NCBI GenBank assembly: GCA_964471115.1
Contig: CAYYFE010000001.1
Location: 248,001 to 312,000 of the forward strand
Length of the DNA: 64,000 nucleotides
Origin: SYFT01 sp964471115
GTDB lineage: Bacteria; Acidobacteriota; Vicinamibacteria; Vicinamibacterales; SCN-69-37
Direction of reading: 5' to 3'
Shown here: one piece after another, positions 1 to 6,550 of the stretch
How positions within the stretch are numbered: the stretch's first letter is position 1
Layout of the letters: the number at the start of each line of letters is the position of its first letter
Notes under the pieces: generated by a model
What the model was told of the DNA's origin: nothing
Database searches by the model: none
Seen by the model: only the letters and a program-made list of their open reading frames with translations
Position numbers and translations under genes: made by a program

Positions 1-184
1 CGGTGGCCGGGTCGAGCAGGAACACGCCGACGTAGTCGTAGCCAAGCGCCGGGTCACACAGGCCGTTGACGACGCTCTGGTAGACCTCGTGTTCTTCATG
101 AGCGGCCGCGATGCGTTCGGACAGGCGCAGCAGGGCGGCCTGGCGCCGGGCGGCTCGGGTGGCGCCTGACGAAGCTGGGGGCAT
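1..184 (-). CDS. GAF-domain sensor protein, N-terminal part only
   Basis: The gene enters from the left edge; only the first 61 codons are visible. The start is ATG at 184 on the minus strand, and the reading frame is open to base 1. The visible protein begins MPPASSGATRAARRQAALLR and continues into LRLSERIAAAHEEHEVYQ and YDYVGVFLLDPAT. A short helix followed by this pattern is typical of the start of a GAF domain in signalling proteins such as histidine kinases or diguanylate cyclases; the output domain lies outside the window. It is divergent from the gene at 207 with only 22 bases between the start codons. A TAGAGT box (201-196 on the minus strand) overlaps the -10 box of the neighbour. 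The GAF call is moderate because only the first strand and helix are seen. Confidence 0.6.
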   Translation of the reverse strand, partial: MPPASSGATRAARRQAALLRLSERIAAAHEEHEVYQSVVNGLCDPALGYDYVGVFLLDPAT

Positions 185-193
185 CGGTGGCGA

Positions 194-201
194 TACTCTA
201 C
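194..201. promoter_or_regulatory. Overlapping divergent -10 boxes
   Basis: TACTCT on the plus strand (194-199) lies seven bases before ATG 207. TAGAGT on the minus strand (201-196) lies eleven bases before ATG 184. The two boxes share four base pairs, so one small site could start both divergent genes. No convincing -35 box was found on either side. Confidence 0.4.
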
Positions 202-206
202 TTCGG

Positions 207-920
207 ATGTTGCTGCCGCGTGAACACGGGACGTACGGCGAAGTGTTGTTCCCGCTGGTGTCCGCCCTGATCCTCGGCACCCCCAACCCGGGCGTGTGGG
301 GACTGGTCGCCGTCACCCTGGGCGGGTATCTGGCCCACGAGGGGGTGATTGTCCTGAGCGGCTGGCGGGGACCACGGGCCGCACGCGAACAACGCGGCCT
401 GGCCTGGCGATCGGTGGCCGTATTCGGCGGTCTGGCACTCATGGGCGCCGCGGTCGCGGCGCCGTCACTGACCCGGGACGCCTGGGTCGCAGCGGCTGCG
501 GTCGCCGCCGCATCCCTGGTCGCGCTTGGCAATGCCGTGCGTGGCGCCGAACATTCCCTCGGCGGCGAGGTGCTGGCCGCCATCGTCCTGCCGGCATGGG
601 CGGTGCCCGCAGGACTTCAGGGCGGGATGGCGTGGGCGGAGGTCTTGCCGATCTGGGGTGCGTGGGTGGCCGGTTACGTCGGCGCCACGGGTGTGGTGCA
701 CGTCATCATCGCGCGTACCCGGCAGCAACCCCTGATGCGGCCGCTGCTGGTGGCCGTGGCCGGTGCGGCCGCCGGGCCATTCGTCTCACTGGCCGCGGTG
801 CCGCTGAGCGTGGCGACCCTGCTGATGCTGGGGCTGCCGGTCACCGCCCGCAGCCTCCGTCGCGTCGGCTGGAGTGTGATCGCCGCCAGTGTCGCGACGC
901 TGGTGTGGACGATCCGCTGA
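207..920 (+). CDS. YwiC-like integral membrane protein
   Basis: A 237-residue, very hydrophobic protein with about seven to eight predicted membrane segments. It opens MLLPREHGTYGEVLFPLVSA, resembling the conserved PxEHGxW/Y start of the YwiC-like family, whose biochemical role is not established. The frame is open further upstream (to 111), but ATG 207 is preferred: the family motif begins right after it, and a TACTCT box at 194-199 ends seven bases upstream, matching the leaderless pattern of the window. An upstream start would also overlap the divergent GAF gene. The function is unknown; an integral membrane transport or accessory role is only an inference. Confidence 0.7.
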   Translation: MLLPREHGTYGEVLFPLVSALILGTPNPGVWGLVAVTLGGYLAHEGVIVLSGWRGPRAAREQRGLAWRSVAVFGGLALMGAAVAAPSLTRDAWVAAAAVAAASLVALGNAVRGAEHSLGGEVLAAIVLPAWAVPAGLQGGMAWAEVLPIWGAWVAGYVGATGVVHVIIARTRQQPLMRPLLVAVAGAAAGPFVSLAAVPLSVATLLMLGLPVTARSLRRVGWSVIAASVATLVWTIR

Positions 921-927
921 TCGCCTG

Positions 928-1120
928 TGTTACACTGCCACCACTATGCGCATCGCCATTGCCCCGGCCGGTGACACCGCGATGACCCTCGCGGTTCGCG
1001 CGTAGTCTCCTTCCGGTTTCCCACTCATCACCAGTGACGCGCCGGTGACGGTTCCCTGAACCGTCCCACAGCCGCGTCTGTCAGGAAAGGCCCCGGGGTC
1101 CAGCCTCGGGGGAATCGTGC
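928..1120 (+). promoter_or_regulatory. Promoter and structured leader of the MATE gene
   Basis: An extended -10 (TG at 928-929, TACACT at 931-936) predicts a start near 943, leaving a leader of about 178 bases. The leader holds a perfect hairpin, ACGGTT/AACCGT (1048-1053/1059-1064). A second hairpin, CCCCG/CGGGG (1091-1095/1107-1111), takes up most of the GGGGGA ribosome-binding site (1108-1113) of the MATE gene. A 19-codon open frame (946-1005) starts nine bases after the -10. The layout suggests control of translation initiation by a riboswitch or leader peptide. I could not assign it to a known class; the CCGGTGACGG...GTCAGGAAAGG order only loosely recalls cobalamin elements. Confidence 0.4.
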
Positions 1121-2497
1121 ATGTTGCGTCTGATCTGGGACGCCCTCAAGGGCGTCGAACACGACTACACCGACGGTCCCGTGAGAAGGGCCGTCATTCT
1201 GCTGGCGATTCCGATGGCCATGGAGATGGTCATGGAGTCCATCTTCGCCGTCGTCGACGTGTTCTTCGTGTCGCGCATCAGCGCCGACGCGGTGGCCACG
1301 GTCGGCCTCACCGAAGCCATGATCACCATCGTTTACACGGTGGCGCTGGCGCTGGGCATCGGCGCCACGGCGGTGGTCGCGCGCCGCATCGGCGAGCAGG
1401 ACGAGGACGGCGCGGCCCGCGCAGCCTCGCAGGCCGTGCTCCTGGGCCTGATCGTGGCGGCGGCGCTGGGGGTCTTCGGCGGCCTCAATGCCGAATGGCT
1501 GCTGGGCCTGATGGGCGCGACGCCCTCGATGATCGAATCGTCGGCGTCGTACACCCGCGTCATGTTCGCCGGCAACGTCACCGTGACGCTGCTGTTTCTG
1601 AACAACGCCATCTTCCGAGGCGCGGGCGATGCGGCGATGGCGATGCGGATGTTGTGGATCGGCAACATCATCAACATCGTGCTCGACCCGCTGCTGATCT
1701 TCGGGTGGGGACCGTTCCCGGAGATGGGCATCACCGGCGCGGCGGTCGCCACCAACATCGGCCGGGGGACCGCGGTGCTCGCGCAATTGGTCATCCTGCT
1801 GCGCGGTCATGGCCGTGTCCGCATTGCGTGGCGGTACCTGCGCGTGTTGCCGGCCGAGATGTGGACGGTGTGCCGGCTGTCGGGCACGGGGTTCCTGCAG
1901 GTCCTGATCGACACGTCGAGCTGGATTGGACTTGTGCGGGTCGTCGCCTCGTTCGGCAGCGACGCACTCGCGGGGTACACCATCGCGATTCGGCTGGTGA
2001 CGTTCGCGATCCTCCCGGCGTGGGGGCTCAGCAACGCCGCGTCGACGATGGTGGGGCAGGCGCTGGGGGCGGGCAAACCCGAGCGCGCCGAAGCCGCCAC
2101 GTGGACCGCCGGCTGGCTGACCGCCATCGTCCTCGGAGGCACCAGCGTCGTGTTCATGTCGGCGGCGCCGTGGCTCGTGTCGATCTTCACGACGGACCCG
2201 GCCATCGTGCCGCATGCGGTGGGCTGCCTGCGCATCGTGTCGGGCGGATTCGTGTTCTTCGCCTACGGCCTCGTGTTCACTCAGGCGTTCAACGGCGCGG
2301 GTGACCCCTGGACGCCGACGTGGCTCAACTTCGCGTGTTTCTGGCTCTGGCAGATTCCGCTGGCCTACGGGCTGGCGATTGGTCTGGGTTGGGGCCCGGT
2401 GGGCGTCTACTGGGCGATCACCATCGCTTTCTCGACGCTCGGGATCGCTTCCGGCCTGGTCTTCCGGCGCGGCCGGTGGAAGACCAAGAGAGTATGA
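1121..2497 (+). CDS. MATE family multidrug efflux transporter
   Basis: A 458-residue protein with twelve predicted membrane helices, the usual size of the MATE/NorM family of Na+ or H+ coupled exporters of cationic drugs and metabolites. The internal duplication is visible: AIPMAMEMVMESIFAVVDVF in the first half and LSGTGFLQVLIDTSSWIGLV in the second. FVSRISADAVATVGLTEAM and GNIINIVLDPLLIFGWG also match the family. The start ATG 1121 follows a GGGGGA ribosome-binding site at good spacing, one of the few clear Shine-Dalgarno starts here. That site lies inside a hairpin of the leader. The M28 peptidase gene starts nine bases after the stop codon but has its own TATGAT box inside the last codons. 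The substrate is unknown. Confidence 0.92.
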   Translation: MLRLIWDALKGVEHDYTDGPVRRAVILLAIPMAMEMVMESIFAVVDVFFVSRISADAVATVGLTEAMITIVYTVALALGIGATAVVARRIGEQDEDGAARAASQAVLLGLIVAAALGVFGGLNAEWLLGLMGATPSMIESSASYTRVMFAGNVTVTLLFLNNAIFRGAGDAAMAMRMLWIGNIINIVLDPLLIFGWGPFPEMGITGAAVATNIGRGTAVLAQLVILLRGHGRVRIAWRYLRVLPAEMWTVCRLSGTGFLQVLIDTSSWIGLVRVVASFGSDALAGYTIAIRLVTFAILPAWGLSNAASTMVGQALGAGKPERAEAATWTAGWLTAIVLGGTSVVFMSAAPWLVSIFTTDPAIVPHAVGCLRIVSGGFVFFAYGLVFTQAFNGAGDPWTPTWLNFACFWLWQIPLAYGLAIGLGWGPVGVYWAITIAFSTLGIASGLVFRRGRWKTKRV

Positions 2498-2498
2498 T
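2493..2498 (+). promoter_or_regulatory. -10 box (TATGAT) of the M28 peptidase gene
   Basis: TATGAT overlaps the stop codon of the MATE gene and ends eight bases before ATG 2507. There is no Shine-Dalgarno sequence in the gap, so the peptidase can be made from its own leaderless message as well as by read-through. Confidence 0.45.
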
Positions 2499-2506
2499 CC
2501 GCAGCC

Positions 2507-4024
2507 ATGAGCACAAGACATGGTTGGATGGCGATCGTCGCGGCGGCGGCCGTGGCGACGGTCTCGGCCCAGCAGACGGCTGACCCGATCGGCCTGATTC
2601 GCGAAGCCGATATCAAGGCCGACCTGTTCACGCTGGCAGGCGATGAGATGCGCGGCCGCGAGGGCGGCACACTCGACGAGATGACGGCGTCGATGTGGAT
2701 CGCCGAGCGCGCACGCCAGGCCGGGTTGCAGCCCGCCGGCGACAACGGGACGTACTTCCAGTTCTTCCCGCTGGAACGGTTCCGCACCTCGCCAGGCAGC
2801 ACGGTGGCGATTGGCGAGACCTCACTTCGCATGGGGCGGGACGTCGTCACCGATGCGCCCGTCCTGGCCATGGTGGATGCGCCGATCCTTGTCACCACTG
2901 CCGAGGCGGCCGCCACGGCGGACCTGAAAGGACGCGCGGTGGTGGTGCGGTTCGTGCCTCCGCCGCCAGCGAACACGACCGGCGCGCCTGCGGCGCCAGC
3001 CGCGGCCGCCAATGTCCTGCGCAACTGGGCACGCGCGCTGCAGAAGAACCTGCTCGCCCGCGAACCCGCAGCCATCATCGTCCTCGTTGGTGCCGCGCAC
3101 TCGGATCAGTGGAATCGCGTGGCGATGCCGTTCAGCCGTGGCACGTACGCGCTCGATCCGGACGGCACGGCGGCGCCTCGAACGCCGACACGCGGCGTTC
3201 CGCTGCTGTACGTGCGCGATGAGGCCGCCGGCGCGCTGGCTGACGGCCAGCGGCTGGACGCCGCGATCTTCACCGACACGTTCACGTACCCGTCAGTGAA
3301 CATCGTCGCGAAGGTTCCGGGGCGCGACCCGGCACTGGCGGGCGAACACGTGTTGTTCAGCGCGCACCAGGATCACGACGGCGAACGGTATCCGGTCGCG
3401 GGCGACGCCATCTGGAACGGCGCGGACGACAACGCGACGACGTCGGTGGCGCTGCTGGCGATTGGTCGGGCGTTTGCGGCCTCACCGGGCCGCAGGTCCG
3501 CGCTGTTTGTGTGGCATGGCGCGGAGGAACGCGGCCTGATGGGGTCGCGCTGGTACGTGAAACACCCCACCGTGCCGCTCAAGTCGATCGTGGCGGTGCT
3601 CAACGGCGACATGATGGGCCGCAACGATCCGAAGGTGGCGGCGCTCCTGGGCGCCCTGCCGCCGCACCGGAATTCACCGGAGCTGGTGGAGATGGCGCAT
3701 CAGGCCAATCAGGCCGTCGCGCAGTTCGAGGTCGACTCGTCCTGGGACGACCCGAATCATCGCGAGGGTTGGTACTACCGCAGCGATCATCTGCCGTACG
3801 CCCGCGCGGGGATTCCCGCCGTCTTTTTCTCGACGCTGCTGCATCCGGACTACCACACGCCGTTCGACAATCCGGATCGCATCGACATCACCAAGCTGGC
3901 GAAGATGACGAAGTGGATGTACGCGACCGGCCGCGCCGTGGCCGAGCGCGACGCGCCGCCGGCCCTCGATCCGGCGTTCAAGCTGGAGCGCTGCCGCGAC
4001 TTCACGGGGAATTACTGTGGCTGA
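2507..4024 (+). CDS. Secreted M28 family zinc peptidase
   Basis: A 505-residue protein with an N-terminal signal peptide (hydrophobic about 8-20, AQQ cleavage region), so periplasmic or secreted. M28 enzymes are two-zinc aminopeptidases or carboxypeptidases. The metal and catalytic set is in order: AHQDH (His287, Asp289), NGADDN (Asp308), HGAEERG (Glu340 as base, Glu341 as ligand), NGDMMG (Asp368) and DYHTPFD (His450). A protease-associated-type insertion with a proline/alanine-rich linker lies at about 120-265, a common arrangement in bacterial M28 proteins. The stop codon TGA is the first base triplet of a strong terminator stem. Peptide specificity cannot be told. Confidence 0.9.
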   Translation: MSTRHGWMAIVAAAAVATVSAQQTADPIGLIREADIKADLFTLAGDEMRGREGGTLDEMTASMWIAERARQAGLQPAGDNGTYFQFFPLERFRTSPGSTVAIGETSLRMGRDVVTDAPVLAMVDAPILVTTAEAAATADLKGRAVVVRFVPPPPANTTGAPAAPAAAANVLRNWARALQKNLLAREPAAIIVLVGAAHSDQWNRVAMPFSRGTYALDPDGTAAPRTPTRGVPLLYVRDEAAGALADGQRLDAAIFTDTFTYPSVNIVAKVPGRDPALAGEHVLFSAHQDHDGERYPVAGDAIWNGADDNATTSVALLAIGRAFAASPGRRSALFVWHGAEERGLMGSRWYVKHPTVPLKSIVAVLNGDMMGRNDPKVAALLGALPPHRNSPELVEMAHQANQAVAQFEVDSSWDDPNHREGWYYRSDHLPYARAGIPAVFFSTLLHPDYHTPFDNPDRIDITKLAKMTKWMYATGRAVAERDAPPALDPAFKLERCRDFTGNYCG

Positions 4025-4074
4025 GCTCGGAGGTCGTTTCCGTCGCCATGAAATGACCTCCGAGCTCATTTTGG
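4022..4074 (+). terminator. Intrinsic terminator after the M28 gene
   Basis: A 19-pair stem (4022-4040 with 4050-4068, one G-U pair) closes a nine-base loop and is followed by TTTT. It begins on the TGA stop codon. This is the strongest terminator in the window; most other convergent genes overlap or nearly touch with no room for one. Confidence 0.88.
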
Positions 4075-4084
4075 ACCGGTAAGG

Positions 4085-4090
4085 TAGGAT
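4085..4090 (+). promoter_or_regulatory. -10 box (TAGGAT) of the Asd-type dehydrogenase gene
   Basis: TAGGAT ends six bases before ATG 4097, directly after the upstream terminator. No Shine-Dalgarno sequence is present. The placement after a terminator makes an independent, leaderless promoter likely. Confidence 0.5.
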
Positions 4091-4096
4091 TTCCTC

Positions 4097-5323
4097 ATGC
4101 GATCAGTCATTGTCCTGGTGTCAGTGGCCGCGGTGGCGGCCGTCGCGTCGGCGCAGCAGCAGGCGGGGGTGCAGGTGGAGCCGCCGAATGCGCCGAATCA
4201 GAAGCCGGCCTTTGCCGGCCAGACCCGCGCGCCCGAGCGGAAGGCGAACGTCGCGTTCGACGTCGTGACGGTGGCGCAAGGGCTGACCGCGCCATGGGCC
4301 GTCGAGGTCCTGCCCAACGGGCGGATGCTCGTCACCGAGAAGGGCGGGCAGCTTCGCGTGGTCTCGCCCGACGGCACGTTGTCGCCGGCTGTCACGGGCG
4401 TGCCCGCCGTTGACGCGCGGGGCCAGGGCGGGCTGCTCGACGTGGCGCTCGACCCGAACTTCGCGACCAACCAGATGATCTACTGGAGTTTCTCGGAGCC
4501 GCAGCCCGACGGCACGAACCACACGGCGGTCGCTCGAGGCAGGTTCGTGGACGGCGCCGCGCCCGCGCTCGAGAACGTGCAGGTGATCTATCGCCAGTCG
4601 CCGTCTGTGAATTCGCGCGGGCATTATGGGTCCCGCCTGGCCTTCGGCCGCGACGGCACGTTGTTCGTCAGTCAGGGAGACCGGCAGAGCGAAGCCGGCC
4701 GCAACCTGGTGCAGGACCTGAACACCACGGTGGGCAAGGTCGTGCGCATCAATCCCGACGGATCGATTCCCAAGGACAACCCGTTTGTCGGCAAGGAGGG
4801 CGTGCGGCCCGAGATCTGGTCGTACGGCCATCGCAACGCGCAGTCGGCCGCCATCCACCCGCAGACCGGTGAGCTGTGGGAGGTCGAACATGGCACCCGC
4901 GGCGGTGACGAGCTGAACATCGCGCGCAAGGGCCTCAACTACGGGTGGCCGGATGTGGCGTACGGCATCGAGTACCGCGGCCAGCCCATTCGCGAGGGCG
5001 CGACGGCGAAGGCAGGCACCGAACAGCCGGTCTACTACTGGGATCCGGTCATCGCGCCCAGCGGCATGATGTTCTACACGGGCGATCTCTTCCCGGCGTG
5101 GAAGGGCAGCCTGTTCATTGGAGGGCTGGCCACGACCAACCTCGTTCGCCTCGACCTCAAGGGGGACCGGGTGGTCGGCGAGGAACGGCTGCTGCGGGAT
5201 CTGCAGCCTGCGCCCGAGCGCATTCGTGATGTCGTCCAGGGACCCGATGGCGCCGTGTATCTCGTGACCAATGCGACGAGTGGGCCTGCCGGGCGCGTGC
5301 TGAAACTTGTGCCCAGACGCTGA
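4097..5323 (+). CDS. PQQ-dependent sugar dehydrogenase (Asd/glucose-sorbosone family)
   Basis: A 408-residue protein with a signal peptide (MRSVIVLVSVAAVAAVASAQ), so periplasmic. It has the six-bladed propeller pattern of soluble aldose sugar dehydrogenases, which oxidise the C1 hydroxyl of sugars with PQQ. Characteristic stretches are APWAVEVLPNGRMLVTEKGG, GQGGLLDVALDPNF, SRLAFGRDGTLFVSQGDR, EIWSYGHRNAQSAAIHPQTG, ELWEVEHGTRGGDELNIARK and NYGWPDVAYG. The HRN and EHG motifs are those that bind PQQ and act in catalysis in the family. No PQQ synthesis genes are in the window, so the cofactor must come from elsewhere in the genome or from outside. Confidence 0.88.
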   Translation: MRSVIVLVSVAAVAAVASAQQQAGVQVEPPNAPNQKPAFAGQTRAPERKANVAFDVVTVAQGLTAPWAVEVLPNGRMLVTEKGGQLRVVSPDGTLSPAVTGVPAVDARGQGGLLDVALDPNFATNQMIYWSFSEPQPDGTNHTAVARGRFVDGAAPALENVQVIYRQSPSVNSRGHYGSRLAFGRDGTLFVSQGDRQSEAGRNLVQDLNTTVGKVVRINPDGSIPKDNPFVGKEGVRPEIWSYGHRNAQSAAIHPQTGELWEVEHGTRGGDELNIARKGLNYGWPDVAYGIEYRGQPIREGATAKAGTEQPVYYWDPVIAPSGMMFYTGDLFPAWKGSLFIGGLATTNLVRLDLKGDRVVGEERLLRDLQPAPERIRDVVQGPDGAVYLVTNATSGPAGRVLKLVPRR

Positions 5324-5336
5324 CCGCCGCCGGCGC

Positions 5337-6086
5337 GTGGCGCGCCTGGCCGAGTGGATCGCCAGGCGCTACACCCCGCGTGCCACGATGCTGGCGGTCG
5401 TGTCGGCCGCCGGCCTGGCCGGCTTCCTGACCTCTGCGCTTCTGTTGTGGTCGGGCCTCCGCTACATGCCGGTCAGGTACGGGCTGGCGTGCCTCGCCGG
5501 CTATCTGACCTTCCTGGCCCTCGTGAACTGGTGGCTGCGCCGCACCATCGGCGGTGACCTGACCGAGACACTGGTCGACACCGCCACAGCCGTGGAAGTG
5601 CCGGTCGATCTGTTGCGTGTCGGCGGCCGGGCCGGCAGGTCAGTCGCCGACACGATCTTTCAGGGCGGCCGATCGGGCGGCGGAGGCGCGACGGCGTCGT
5701 TCGGCGCCTCGCCCGCCCCGATGCCGCCTCCGGTACCGCTCACCACGGCGGGTCAGGACGGCGGACGCGGGTTTTCGATTGATCTCGATGATGACGCGGT
5801 GAAGTTGCTGCCGCTGCTGGCCGTGGCCGCCATCATTGTCGGGCTGGCGGCCAGCGTGAGTGTCATCTGGCAGGCGCCGTATCTGCTCGCCGAGATCATC
5901 GTGGATTCGATGGTGGCCGGCGCGGCCTATGGACGCCTGCGTGAGATCAAACGCGACTGGGCGTTCGGCGTCGCGCGCCGGACCTGGAAGCCCGCGCTCG
6001 CAATCGTGGCAGCCTTTGTATTGCTCGGCTGGGCCGGCGACACCCTCAAGCCCGGCGCCGACTCGATCGGCGATTTCTTCCGCTGA
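5337..6086 (+). CDS. Hypothetical membrane protein
   Basis: A protein of about 249 residues that I do not recognise. It has two membrane helices near the N-terminus (AVVSAAGLAGFLTSALLLW and YGLACLAGYLTFLALVNWW), then a glycine/proline-rich soluble linker (GGRSGGGGATASFGASPAPM). Two or three more hydrophobic segments lie in the C-terminal half (LLPLLAVAAIIVGLAASV, PALAIVAAFVLLGW). The start is uncertain: GTG 5337 avoids overlap with the upstream gene, while TTG 5307 would overlap it by 17 bases; neither has a ribosome-binding site. It likely shares the transcript of the sugar dehydrogenase. The stop is three bases from the stop of the convergent gene at 6090. Confidence 0.65.
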   Translation: MARLAEWIARRYTPRATMLAVVSAAGLAGFLTSALLLWSGLRYMPVRYGLACLAGYLTFLALVNWWLRRTIGGDLTETLVDTATAVEVPVDLLRVGGRAGRSVADTIFQGGRSGGGGATASFGASPAPMPPPVPLTTAGQDGGRGFSIDLDDDAVKLLPLLAVAAIIVGLAASVSVIWQAPYLLAEIIVDSMVAGAAYGRLREIKRDWAFGVARRTWKPALAIVAAFVLLGWAGDTLKPGADSIGDFFR

Positions 6087-6089
6087 CGC

Positions 6090-6518
6090 CTAGTTAAACG
6101 ACCACACCGCCAGCGTGACCGTGGCCACGGCCAGCAGGAAGATCAACTTGCCGGCCGACTGCGCCTTGACGGTCGCCGCGGGGTCGCCGGCCGCCACCTT
6201 CTTCGCCAGCGAGTGCGTGTAGCCGATGAGCAGCGTCATCAGCACCACGGTCGTCAGCTTGGCGTGGAACAGACCGGGCATGTTGCCGAACCCCTGCCAC
6301 TTCACGAAGACCATCGCCAGGCCGGTCACCCACAGCAGGACCAGGCCGATGTCGCCCACGCGGACGATCATCGGGGGGAACCGGGCCAGCACCCGCCGAT
6401 CCTCCGGCGAAGCCTTGGCCATCAGCGAGGCCATCACCATGTTGCCGAACCCGGTGGCGAAACCCATGGCCAGACCGAGGAAATGCAGGACGAGCAGCGC
6501 GCGGAATCCGTCAACCAT
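6090..6518 (-). CDS. HemJ/CopD-like four-helix membrane protein
   Basis: A 142-residue protein with four predicted membrane helices. A histidine in helix 1 (LLVLHFLGLAMGF) and another in the third part (PGLFHAKLTTVVLMTLLIGY) recall the haem-binding histidines of HemJ-like proteins and the CopD/DUF2214 group. HemJ proper oxidises protoporphyrinogen IX, but the typical HemJ motifs are not complete, so that function is not claimed. ATG 6518 is supported by TATCCT with an extended TG (box 6530-6525 on the minus strand) ending six bases upstream. The promoter overlaps the end of the sulfatase-like gene. Confidence 0.55.
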   Translation of the reverse strand: MVDGFRALLVLHFLGLAMGFATGFGNMVMASLMAKASPEDRRVLARFPPMIVRVGDIGLVLLWVTGLAMVFVKWQGFGNMPGLFHAKLTTVVLMTLLIGYTHSLAKKVAAGDPAATVKAQSAGKLIFLLAVATVTLAVWSFN

Positions 6519-6524
6519 GCGCGA

Positions 6525-6530
6525 AGGATA
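6525..6530 (-). promoter_or_regulatory. -10 box (TATCCT) of the HemJ-like gene
   Basis: On the minus strand the sequence reads TGGTATCCT, an extended -10, and ends six bases before ATG 6518 with no ribosome-binding site between. A weak -35 (TAGCCG) lies 17 bases further upstream. Confidence 0.5.
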
Positions 6531-6550
6531 CCACCGGGGCCCGGCCGCGG

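Noticed and set aside
946..1005. 19-codon frame upstream of the MATE gene as a real gene
   Set aside because: Too short and without support of its own. Kept only as part of the leader hypothesis.
1041..1090. Cobalamin riboswitch in the MATE leader
   Set aside because: A few words recall the class, but the conserved core and pairing pattern cannot be completed by eye, so the class is not claimed.
1028..2521. Minus-strand open frame of 497 codons opposite the MATE gene
   Set aside because: Pure shadow frame with Arg/His/Glu-rich sequence; the MATE helices are on the plus strand.
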